This document shows positions 56,587 through 64,000 of a stretch of DNA of 64,000 bases, piece by piece. The position numbers and the translations under genes are program-made. The stretch is taken from positions 1 to 64,000 of the forward strand of contig JADLFU010000064.1 in NCBI GenBank assembly GCA_020849655.1, written 5' to 3'. The stretch comes from Polyangiaceae bacterium (lineage in GTDB: Bacteria > Myxococcota_A > Polyangia > Polyangiales > Polyangiaceae). The notes under the pieces are model-generated. The model did no database searches. It saw nothing but the letters and a program-made list of their open reading frames with translations, and was not told the DNA's origin. The first letter of the stretch is position 1. The number at the start of each line of letters is the position of its first letter.

Positions 56587-57571
56587 CCCTGGGCGCGAGG
56601 CGACCGAACGCCGACGCGCGCGCGGGGGACGACAGCTCCGAGACCACGCAGCCGAGCAGCGCGCGATCGACGCCGCCCGGCTCGTTGCGGGTCTTCACCT
56701 CGTCGGTGCGGAACCCTCGGCTCACGCGCGACACCTTGACGTCGAACGTCACCTTCAACCGGCCCGGCAGCGCGCGCCCGGCGCCGCAGCGCTGCGCGGC
56801 CACGGACAGCGCGCGACGCACGTCGATCGCCGCGTCTCCCCCGCCGGCCGCGGCGGGCGCGTCGATCACCACGTCCACCGGGGGCGGAGCCGGCGGGAGC
56901 TGGATGGGAGGAGGCGGCGGCGGCGGTGGCGGCGGCGGCGGCGGCTCGTCGCGACGCACCTCGATGGGGAGGATCGCGACGCTCCCCTCCCCCGCCGGCA
57001 CCCGGAGCTGACAGGAGCGCTCCATCACGCACCGGAGGCCGCGGGAGGGCTCCCGCTTCGAGCGCACGTCGAGGGGGGCGCCGGTCGACGAGAACCTCAC
57101 CTCCAGCTCGTGGCGACCGGCGTCCGGGGGCTCGACGAGCGGCGCGCAGATCTCGAGCTGCAGCTCGGTCGAGCTCAGCGCCTCGATCGTCGCGCGAGGC
57201 AACGACGCGCCGTCGACGGGCCGCGGGGCGCCGCGCAGGAGCATCGTGCGGGGAGGTCGGGGCATCGGGGGCGCCGGATCGAAGGGCCGCTCGAACCGCG
57301 GAGCGGGCGCGCCGGCGATGCGATCGCCGAGGAAGGGCGCCTCGGAGGCGAGGCTCGCGCGGCGACCGAGGTCGACCGAGGGCTCGCGCGACGACACGAC
57401 GCTGCGCGGGCGGTCGTCGACGCCGCACCGCACGACGCGCGCGTCGTCGACGATCTCCAGGGGAGCGCTCGGGGGCTCCGACGAGGGCGGCGAGCTCGGG
57501 GGCCGGGGAGGCGCCGACGAGCAGGCGGCGAGGGCGAGCGAGGTGAGCGAGAGCGAGAGGGCGAGGCGCAC
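56558..57571 (-). CDS. Lipoprotein with poly-Pro linker and AgmX/PglI-like tail
   Basis: The 337-residue product starts at GTG 57571. The lipobox is LTSLALAACSS (Cys near residue 17). A Pro/Ser-rich linker, an unassigned middle part and then a run of 13 prolines near residue 220 precede the C-terminal 90 residues (ALSVAAQRCGAGRALPGRLK to the end). That tail has the pattern of the AgmX/PglI and TonB C-terminal domain: helix with a cysteine, GRLKVTFDVK strand, a Cys-containing helix (LLGCVVSEL), and a final strand (ATVVWNP). Such tails occur in gliding (GltG/GltJ) and TonB-like proteins. Homology is inferred. It converges on the TolQ-like gene. Confidence 0.78.
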   Translation of the reverse strand: MRLALSLSLTSLALAACSSAPPRPPSSPPSSEPPSAPLEIVDDARVVRCGVDDRPRSVVSSREPSVDLGRRASLASEAPFLGDRIAGAPAPRFERPFDPAPPMPRPPRTMLLRGAPRPVDGASLPRATIEALSSTELQLEICAPLVEPPDAGRHELEVRFSSTGAPLDVRSKREPSRGLRCVMERSCQLRVPAGEGSVAILPIEVRRDEPPPPPPPPPPPPPIQLPPAPPPVDVVIDAPAAAGGGDAAIDVRRALSVAAQRCGAGRALPGRLKVTFDVKVSRVSRGFRTDEVKTRNEPGGVDRALLGCVVSELSSPARASAFGRLAPRVTATVVWNP

Positions 57572-57669
57572 GACGGCACGATAACGCGCAACGGCCGGCG
57601 GACTTACGGGCGCGTCGCCTTCCGCCGCTCGCGCCGGGTTCGAGACGTGATAACGCTCGCCGCCGAGAG

Positions 57670-59301
57670 ATGTCCCAAGACGACCGTCACGCGTCGGAAG
57701 ACGCGCTGCGCGCCGCGCGCAGGCAGAAGGCGCAGGCGCTCCGGGATCGCGGCGAGAACCCCTTCGCGAACGATCTGTGGCCCGCGCCGCTCGCGGAGCT
57801 CGGCCCGCTCCGCGCGCGCGCGGCTCAGGCCCGCGGCGACGGCGGGCGCTACGACAAGGCGGCCGTCGCGGCCCTCGGCCTCGGCGTCGCGCACGTCGCG
57901 GGGCGCGTGATGCTGCAGCGTGGGTTCGGGCGGGCGGCGTTCCTCCGGCTGCGGGATCGCACCGGCGAACTGCAGCTGTACCTGCACGAGGGCGCGACCC
58001 CGGACGCCGAGCTCGCGCGCCTCGACGACATCCAGATCGGCGACGTCATCGAGGCCGAGGGGCGGCTGATGGCGACCGACAAAGGCGAGCTGTCGCTCGA
58101 GGTCACGCGGGTGCGCCTGCTGACGAAGGCGCTCCTGCCGCTGCCCGACAAGTGGCACGGCCTCGCCGACGTCGAGACGCGGTACCGCCAGCGCTACGTC
58201 GATCTCATCGCGAGCAAGGAGGCCGCGGCGGTGTTCCGCGCGCGCAGCCACATCGTGCGCGCCGTCCGGCGCTACCTCGACGACGACGGCTTCCTCGAGG
58301 TCGAGACGCCCACGCTCCACACGCTCGTCGGCGGCGCGGCGGCGAAGCCCTTCACCACGCACCACAACGCGCTCGACATGAGCCTGTTCCTCCGCATCGC
58401 GCCCGAGCTGTACCTGAAGCGGCTCGTCGTCGGCGGGCTCGAGCGCGTCTACGAGCTCGGGCGGATGTACCGCAACGAGGGCGTCTCGACGCGGCACAAC
58501 CCCGAGTTCACCATGCTCGAGTTCTACGAGGCGTACGCGACCTACGAGACGCTGATGACGCGCACCGAGGCGCTGTTCCGCGCGGTCGACGCCGATCTCG
58601 CCGCGCGGATGCCGAAGGAGCACGCCGCGTGGCTCGCCGCGCGCCCGTTCACGCTCGACGAGCCCTTCGCGAGGGTGTCGATGAAGGCGGCGGTCGAGCG
58701 CGCGCTCGCGGCGGCGAGCCTCCCCGCGGACGTCCCGTCGTCCATCCGCGGGGAGGGCGCGCCCATCAAGGAGTGGTCGAAGTCGAGCGAGCGCGCGAAG
58801 AAGCGCGTCGACTGGAGCAACTACCTGAAGGGCGTGAAGAAGTGCGCGAACGACGGCGAGGCGCTGTTCGCCGCGTACGAGTACCTCGCCGAGCCGTTCC
58901 TCGCCGAGGACTACCGCTCGCGCGGCGCCGACAAGAGCGTGCCCGTGTTCATCGTCGACTACCCGGCCGAGGTGAGCCCGCTCGCGCGCCGCAAGGACGG
59001 CGATCCGTCGCTCGTCGATCGCTTCGAGCTGTTCGTGCACGGTCGCGAGCTCTGCAACGCGTTCAGCGAGCTCGCCGACCCGGAGGACCAGGCCGCGAGG
59101 TTCCGCGATCAGCTCGAGAAGAAGGCGCGCGGCGACGAGGAGACGATGGACTACGACGCGGACTACATCCGCGCGCTCGAGCACGGCCTGCCGCCCACGG
59201 CGGGGTTCGGGATGGGCGTCGATCGGCTCGTGATGGCGCTCACGGCGAGCGCGAGCATCCGCGACGTCATCCTCTTCCCGCTCCTGCGCCCGGAGCACTG
59301 A
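57670..59301 (+). CDS. lysS: Lysyl-tRNA synthetase, class II
   Basis: LysS charges tRNA-Lys with lysine. The 543-residue protein has an N-terminal OB-fold for the anticodon (VAGRVMLQRGFGRAAFLRLRD), motif 2 (YELGRMYRNEGVSTRHNPEF with FTMLEFYEAY) and motif 3 (PTAGFGMGVDRLVMALTAS). It is about 35 residues longer than the usual 505, mainly in an insert around residues 355-400 rich in Lys and Ser (KEWSKSSERAKKRVDW). It starts at ATG 57670. The lolC GTG follows its stop directly, so the three-gene lysS-lolC-lolD operon is likely. The 98-base divergent gap upstream has GATAACGC twice. Confidence 0.96.
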   Translation: MSQDDRHASEDALRAARRQKAQALRDRGENPFANDLWPAPLAELGPLRARAAQARGDGGRYDKAAVAALGLGVAHVAGRVMLQRGFGRAAFLRLRDRTGELQLYLHEGATPDAELARLDDIQIGDVIEAEGRLMATDKGELSLEVTRVRLLTKALLPLPDKWHGLADVETRYRQRYVDLIASKEAAAVFRARSHIVRAVRRYLDDDGFLEVETPTLHTLVGGAAAKPFTTHHNALDMSLFLRIAPELYLKRLVVGGLERVYELGRMYRNEGVSTRHNPEFTMLEFYEAYATYETLMTRTEALFRAVDADLAARMPKEHAAWLAARPFTLDEPFARVSMKAAVERALAAASLPADVPSSIRGEGAPIKEWSKSSERAKKRVDWSNYLKGVKKCANDGEALFAAYEYLAEPFLAEDYRSRGADKSVPVFIVDYPAEVSPLARRKDGDPSLVDRFELFVHGRELCNAFSELADPEDQAARFRDQLEKKARGDEETMDYDADYIRALEHGLPPTAGFGMGVDRLVMALTASASIRDVILFPLLRPEH

Positions 59302-61173
59302 GTGCGGGGGTTCATCGGCCTCGCGGTCGTGGCGCTGCTCGGCGTCGCGCTCGTCTCGTACCGCGGGGCGTCGCGCGCGCGCGGGCGCGAGCCGCTGACG
59401 CTGACGCTGTCGCACTTCGGCCTCGCGTTCGCGCCGGGCCTGCTCGCGGCGATCGGCGCGGCGATCGCCGTGTACCTCCTCGTGATCCCCCGCGCGCCCG
59501 CGCTCGCGCCGTACGGCTTCTGGGTGAGCCTCTCGACGTGGGCCGCGCTGACGCTCGCGACCTTCTTCGCGTCACGCACGCTGCGAGACTCGTTCACGCT
59601 GCGCCTGCCGGGGGTGTTCCGCGCGGCGCCGTCGGCGGTGTTCGCGTGCCTCGGGCTCGCGTTCGTGTGGCTCACGTACTCGGCGCTGCACCTGCCTGCC
59701 TCGCACGGCTCGCGCTACGTGCTGCGCCACGAGATCGTCCGGTTCTCGGCGCTGGCGACGGGCGTCGTGTTCTTGCTCGGGGTGCTGTCGGCCGCGCTGC
59801 CGTCGCTGCTCGACTGGCTCGAGCGCGGCGGCCTCACGGCGTTCGTGGGCGCGCGGCACGTGCGCGCGACGAAGAGCGGGTTCCTCACCGTCATCAGCGT
59901 GCTCAGCATCTCGGGCGTCGCCGTCAGCTCGTGCGCGCTCTGCAGCGTCGTGTCGATCATGGGCGGGTTCGGCCAGGATCTGAAGCGCAAGATCCAGGGC
60001 AACAACGCGCACATCGTCGTCGACGTACCGGCGCAGCTCACCGGCTTCGCCGGCTATGAGGGCACGCTCGAGCGGGTCAGGCGCGTGCGGGGCGTGCAGG
60101 CCGCGACGCCGGTCGTCGCGGGGGAGGCGATGGCGTCGTCGAACGCGAACACCGCGGGGGTGCTGCTGCGCGGCGTCGATCCCACGACGATCGGCCAGGT
60201 GATCGATCTGCAGCGCAACCTCGAGTACGGCAAGCTCGACTACCTCGTCGACGAGTCGCGCCTCGTGCGCCTCCCGGCGGACGAGATCATCGGCAGCGGC
60301 CCGCGCGGCGAGCCGTACAAGCGCGGGCCCGACGTGTCGGCGTACTTCTCGTCGTCGTCGCACAAACCTGACAAGGTCTACCCGGGCGTCGTCGTCGGCC
60401 GGGAGCTCGCGCGGAGCCTGCACCTGATGGTCGGCGACGAGCTGATGCTGATCTCGCCGCTCGGCGATCTCGGGCCGATGGGCGTGATGCCGCGCGCGCG
60501 GAGGTTCCGCGTGGCGGCCATCTTCTACAGCGGGATGTACGAGTACGACGCGACGCACGTGTACGTGCGGTTCGACGTCGCGCAGAGGTTCTTCAGCCTC
60601 GAGGACAAGGCCACCACGATCGACGTGAAGGTCGACGATCCCGGCGCGACCGAGGCGATGCTGCCTGCCGTGCGCGCCACCGTCCAGGACCGCCCGGAGC
60701 TGCGCGTGCGCGACTGGCGCGAGATGAACAAGAACCTCTTCTCGGCGCTGAAGCTCGAGCGCGTCGCGACGTTCATCGTGCTCAGCATCGCGATCATGGT
60801 CGCGAGCTTCTGCATCATCTGCACGCTGTTGCTGATGGTGACCGAGAAGGGCAAGGAGATCGCCATCCTGAAGGCGCTCGGCACGAGCGACGGCGGCATC
60901 CTCCAGGTGTTCATGCTCGAGGGCGTCATCATCGGCGCGATCGGCACGCTCTTCGGCGTCGCGACGGGCGTCGCGACGTGCGTCGGGCTCAAATGGTTCG
61001 GCGTGCGCCTCGACCCGGACGTCTATTACATCGACCGCCTGCCGGTCGCGACCAACCCCGCCGACTACGCGCTCGTCGCGTCGGCCGCGCTCGTCATCTG
61101 TACGCTGGCGACCGTGTACCCTGCCATCGCGGCGTCGCGGCTCAGGCCGGTCGACGGCCTGCGACACGAATGA
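59302..61173 (+). CDS. lolC: LolC/E-type lipoprotein-releasing permease with N-terminal extension
   Basis: LolC/E proteins form the membrane part of the ABC transporter that extracts outer-membrane lipoproteins from the inner membrane for LolA. The 623-residue product starts at GTG 59302, abutting the lysS stop. Residues 1-190 carry about five extra hydrophobic helices. The usual core begins at FVGARHVRATKSGFLTVIS near residue 193, followed by a periplasmic domain and three C-terminal helices with EKGKEIAILKALGTSDGGIL. The standard length is about 400. The ATPase lolD follows after 9 bases. The large number of lipoprotein genes in this window fits a Lol-dependent envelope. Confidence 0.9.
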   Translation: MRGFIGLAVVALLGVALVSYRGASRARGREPLTLTLSHFGLAFAPGLLAAIGAAIAVYLLVIPRAPALAPYGFWVSLSTWAALTLATFFASRTLRDSFTLRLPGVFRAAPSAVFACLGLAFVWLTYSALHLPASHGSRYVLRHEIVRFSALATGVVFLLGVLSAALPSLLDWLERGGLTAFVGARHVRATKSGFLTVISVLSISGVAVSSCALCSVVSIMGGFGQDLKRKIQGNNAHIVVDVPAQLTGFAGYEGTLERVRRVRGVQAATPVVAGEAMASSNANTAGVLLRGVDPTTIGQVIDLQRNLEYGKLDYLVDESRLVRLPADEIIGSGPRGEPYKRGPDVSAYFSSSSHKPDKVYPGVVVGRELARSLHLMVGDELMLISPLGDLGPMGVMPRARRFRVAAIFYSGMYEYDATHVYVRFDVAQRFFSLEDKATTIDVKVDDPGATEAMLPAVRATVQDRPELRVRDWREMNKNLFSALKLERVATFIVLSIAIMVASFCIICTLLLMVTEKGKEIAILKALGTSDGGILQVFMLEGVIIGAIGTLFGVATGVATCVGLKWFGVRLDPDVYYIDRLPVATNPADYALVASAALVICTLATVYPAIAASRLRPVDGLRHE

Positions 61174-61182
61174 GAGACCACG

Positions 61183-61866
61183 ATGCCGCTCGTCGAAATC
61201 AGAGGCCTGGAGAAGACCTACGAGCACGAGGGCCGCGCGCTCCCGGTGCTGCGCGGCATCGATCTCGACATCGAGCACGGCGACGTGATGGCAGTCGTCG
61301 GCGCGAGCGGCGCCGGCAAGAGCACGCTGTTGCACTGCATCGGCACGCTCGATCTCCCGACGAAGGGCGTCATCAAGATCGACGGGCGCGACGCGACCGC
61401 GCTCGGCTCTGCGAAGCTCGCGGAGCTGCGCAACGCGGCGATCGGGTTCGTGTTCCAGTTTCACCACCTGCTGCCGGAGTTCACCGCGCTCGAGAACGTG
61501 CTGATGCCCGGGCTCATCGGCGGCAAGCGGCGCAAGGACCTCGAGCCCCGCGCGACGAGCCTGCTCGGCGACGTCGGCCTCGGGCACCGCGTGCGTCACC
61601 GCCCCGGCGAGCTGTCGGGCGGGGAGCAGCAGCGCGTGGCGCTCGCGCGCGCGCTGATGCTCGAGCCGAAGCTCCTGCTCGCGGACGAGCCCACGGGGAA
61701 CCTCGACAGCGCCACCAGCGAGGCCATCCACGAGCTGTTCTTCAAGGTCAACAAGGAGCGCGGCACGACGATCGTCGTCGTCACGCACAACCCGGCCTTC
61801 GCCGACCGGATGCCGCGCACGGTGCGCATGAAGGACGGCCGCGTCGACTCCGACGTGCGTCGCTGA
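61183..61866 (+). CDS. lolD: Lipoprotein-releasing ABC transporter ATPase LolD
   Basis: LolD powers lipoprotein release with LolC/E. The 227-residue protein has Walker A ([16 protein letters not shown]), the Q-loop [18 protein letters not shown], the signature [17 protein letters not shown], Walker B ([13 protein letters not shown]) and the H-loop [10 protein letters not shown], all in standard order and length. It starts at ATG 61183, 9 bases after lolC. It ends 5 bases before the convergent kinase gene. Confidence 0.96.
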   Translation: MPLVEIRGLEKTYEHEGRALPVLRGIDLDIEHGDVMAVVGASGAGKSTLLHCIGTLDLPTKGVIKIDGRDATALGSAKLAELRNAAIGFVFQFHHLLPEFTALENVLMPGLIGGKRRKDLEPRATSLLGDVGLGHRVRHRPGELSGGEQQRVALARALMLEPKLLLADEPTGNLDSATSEAIHELFFKVNKERGTTIVVVTHNPAFADRMPRTVRMKDGRVDSDVRR

Positions 61867-61871
61867 CCGGC

Positions 61872-64000
61872 TCAGCTCGACAGGGGCCACGCCGCGGCGG
61901 CGAGCGAGGGGCGGAGCGCGTCGAGCCCGGCGCCGAGGGCCCGCGCGTCGATCCTCCGCGACGGATCACGACAGAGCGCGCGCGCGAGCAGCGCGGCCAC
62001 CTGCTCGTGGCGGCGGCCGAGCGCGGCGAGGCGGGGCGGCGCGCCGTCGTGCGCGAGGTGCGCCGCGAGGACGGCCAGCTCGCCGCCCGAGAACAGCGGC
62101 TCGCCCGTCAGCGCCTCGAACGCGAGGCACGCGAGCGCGTACACGTCGGCGGGCAGCGGCGAGCCGCCCGCGTCCGGCTCGGACGTCCACACCTCGGGCG
62201 CGCCGTACGCCGCGCTCGCGCAGCCCGGGCGCAGGCGCCTGCCGGAGAGCCCGTAGTCGACGAGCACGGGGCGCGCCCCGTCGCGCAGGATGACGTTCGA
62301 GGGCTTCAGATCGAGGTGCGCGAGCCCCGCGCCGTGCATCGCGGCGACGCCCGCCGAGACACCCTCGAGCAGCGAGAGCGCGCGATCGATCGTCATGCGG
62401 TCGGGCCGGAGCTCGCGCTCGAGCGAGGGCCCGCGCACGAGCTCCATCACGAGCGCGGGGCGAGGCCGCGCGGCGAGATCGAACGTGACGAACCGCGCGA
62501 GGTTGGGGTGCTCGGGCAGATCGAGCAGCGCCCGCGCCTCGTCGCGGAACAGCGTCGCCGGATCGATCGCGCCGCCGGAGAGCAGCGGGAGCTTCATCGC
62601 GAAGCGCTCCGCCGAGGCGTCGTTGCGCTCGCTCGTGCGCACGACGACGAACACCGTGCCCGCGCCCCCCTCGCCGAGCGCGCGCTCCACCGAGAACCCG
62701 CCGATCGCGCGATCCGCGGGGATCCAGCTCGGGAGCGTGGGGCTGTGCCCGCTGGCCGTCGGCGGGCCCGGAGGGAGCGTCACCACGCGCTCCAGCGCGC
62801 CCGCGAAGATCGGCCCGAACGGCGCGGGGAGCGCGGCGGCGGCGACGACGAGCGCGCGCGCCGCCGACCGCGCCGCCCCCTGGTCACCGCTCGCGACGGC
62901 GTCGTCGAACGCGCCCCGCGCGGGGGTGGGGCCGGGCGCCGCCGGGGGGTCGCCCGCGCCGAGGCGCGCCTGCGCGTGCTGGGCGCACAGCGACAGCTCG
63001 GCGACGACGCCCTCGAGCGCCGCGACCGCGGGCGCGCCGTCGAGGGTCACGAGGTCACCCCACGTCGCCGCGCGCGAGACGACGGCGATCTGCGCGGCGC
63101 CGCGGGAGAGGACACCTCGCAGGTGCGGCGGCCTGCCCGCCTCCAGCCGCAGCGCGAGCTCCGAGAGCGCCACGACCTCGCGCGGCGCGGCGATCCGCGC
63201 GGCGTCGACCGGGTGCCGCCGGGTCTCGGGCGCGTCGTCGGCGTCGGCGCGGGCCAGCGCGATGAGGCCGCGAAGCGCGGCGTCGACGTCGGGGCTCATC
63301 GACGCCTCCGCGATCGTCACGAGATCGCGCGGGGGGAGGCGCGCCCACGCGCACGCGAGCAGCACGTCATCGACGCCCACGGCGCCGGATCGGAGCAGCG
63401 ATCCCGCCGCCCGCGCGAAGGCCGCGCCGATCGCCCGCTCGAGCACGGCGGGCGCGCCCCGCGCCAGGCGATCGAGCGACGCCCCGGCGATGCGCCGCGC
63501 GCGCGCAGATGCGCCCTCCTCGCCGGCGCGATCGTCGACGACGCGAACGTCCGCGAGCAGCAGCAGCGCCTTGATCTCCTGGAGACGGAGCGGCAGCTCC
63601 GCGGTCGGCGCGACGCCGCGGCTCGCCCGGCGCGCCTCCCTCGCGAGCACCGCCGAGGTCGCGCGCGTGACGAGCGCGTCGAGGGCGTCGAGCTTCGTCG
63701 CGGGGGCGCCCTTGTCGTCGAGCGACAGGAGGTCGAGCAGCGTGCCGTCGTCGAGCAGCCCGCGCTCGAGATCACGGAGCGCGCCGAGCACGACGTCCTC
63801 GCCGAGCTCGCGCCCGGTCGGGTCGAGCAGCGCCGCGAGCGCGGGGCGCGCCTCGATGAGCCCGAGCGCCGCCTCTCCCGCCGCGTGGGCGCTCGCCGCG
63901 CCCGCGGTACGGTACGCGTGGAGCGCCGTCGACAGCGCGGCCCCGACCGGATCATCGCCGAGCTCGAGCTCGCCGATCAGGCGCGAGAGCACGGCGCCGA
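61872..64000 (-). CDS. Ser/Thr protein kinase with N-terminal helical region (partial)
   Basis: The visible part is at least 706 residues; GTG 63992 is the last start in the window, but the frame stays open to the edge, so the true start may lie beyond. Residues 1-430 are mostly helix and Ala-rich, with no family I recognise. The kinase domain occupies about 440-700: the glycine loop LGEGGAGTVF, the lysine in RFAMKLPLL, the catalytic HLDLKPSN (HLD replacing HRD), VDYGLSG in place of DFG, and the APE motif AYGAPEVWTSE. The HLD and DYG changes are conservative and the kinase may be active. Bacterial Hanks-type kinases of this sort are common in Myxococcota. It converges on lolD. Confidence 0.82.
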   Translation of the reverse strand, partial: GAVLSRLIGELELGDDPVGAALSTALHAYRTAGAASAHAAGEAALGLIEARPALAALLDPTGRELGEDVVLGALRDLERGLLDDGTLLDLLSLDDKGAPATKLDALDALVTRATSAVLAREARRASRGVAPTAELPLRLQEIKALLLLADVRVVDDRAGEEGASARARRIAGASLDRLARGAPAVLERAIGAAFARAAGSLLRSGAVGVDDVLLACAWARLPPRDLVTIAEASMSPDVDAALRGLIALARADADDAPETRRHPVDAARIAAPREVVALSELALRLEAGRPPHLRGVLSRGAAQIAVVSRAATWGDLVTLDGAPAVAALEGVVAELSLCAQHAQARLGAGDPPAAPGPTPARGAFDDAVASGDQGAARSAARALVVAAAALPAPFGPIFAGALERVVTLPPGPPTASGHSPTLPSWIPADRAIGGFSVERALGEGGAGTVFVVVRTSERNDASAERFAMKLPLLSGGAIDPATLFRDEARALLDLPEHPNLARFVTFDLAARPRPALVMELVRGPSLERELRPDRMTIDRALSLLEGVSAGVAAMHGAGLAHLDLKPSNVILRDGARPVLVDYGLSGRRLRPGCASAAYGAPEVWTSEPDAGGSPLPADVYALACLAFEALTGEPLFSGGELAVLAAHLAHDGAPPRLAALGRRHEQVAALLARALCRDPSRRIDARALGAGLDALRPSLAAAAWPLSS

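Noticed and set aside
56908-56945. A GGC/GGT simple repeat as a mobile or microsatellite element.
   Set aside because: It is the coding sequence of the poly-proline linker in the minus-strand lipoprotein and needs no other explanation.

Overview
The window is very GC-rich with GTG and TTG starts, stop-start overlaps of 1-4 bases between most co-directional genes, and no tRNA, rRNA, CRISPR array or insertion sequence that I can see. The gene content points to a Gram-negative bacterium of the Myxococcota, probably a Polyangia-type lineage. That content is a meso-DAP type murE, Lol transport, a minor-pilin/PilY1 cluster, RCC1 and Gly/Ala-rich cysteine lipoproteins, large TPR envelope proteins and a Ser/Thr kinase. 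The assignment is inference from gene content.

Layout: (1) 1-5.9 kb holds the end of a membrane protein gene, a large lipoprotein, hisD, a seven-repeat RCC1 lipoprotein and asd. (2) 5.9-11.4 kb on the minus strand is one operon: lipoprotein, acyl-CoA dehydrogenase, CPCC zinc-ribbon protein, partial acyl-CoA dehydrogenase, threonine aldolase, TPR lipoprotein. (3) 11.6-19.3 kb is a type IV pilus minor pseudopilin operon (fimT, pilV, pilW, pilX, pilY1, lipoprotein). (4) 19.0-21.5 kb is a BRCT-domain gene flanked by two 305-base direct repeats that duplicate the 3' end of the preceding lipoprotein gene. (5) 21.5-23.1 kb is gcvT-gcvH, closed by a strong terminator. (6) 23.3-40.2 kb is a complete 14-gene dcw cluster, mraZ to ftsZ, without murB or ddl. 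(7) 40.3-44.1 kb holds an unknown gene, a minus-strand lipoprotein pair and the F0 genes atpI-atpB-atpE with a terminator. (8) 44.1-46.7 kb has a cysteine-rich lipoprotein with a 24-base tandem repeat and a POT peptide transporter. (9) 46.8-57.6 kb is an envelope cluster: secreted beta-rich protein, TPR/coiled-coil protein, 1442-residue TPR protein, TPR lipoprotein, 78-residue secreted protein, a TolQ-like membrane gene broken by one base, and a convergent lipoprotein with a TonB/AgmX-like tail. (10) 57.7-61.9 kb is lysS-lolC-lolD; the end is a Ser/Thr kinase gene running off the window.

The cell-envelope theme dominates: peptidoglycan precursor synthesis and division (dcw, with asd feeding DAP), outer-membrane lipoprotein sorting (lolCD) supplying the many lipoproteins encoded here, pilus assembly, and the TPR cluster, which resembles the outer-envelope parts of myxobacterial gliding machines. 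The best candidates for something undescribed are the TPR/TolQ-like cluster and the repeat-flanked BRCT gene.
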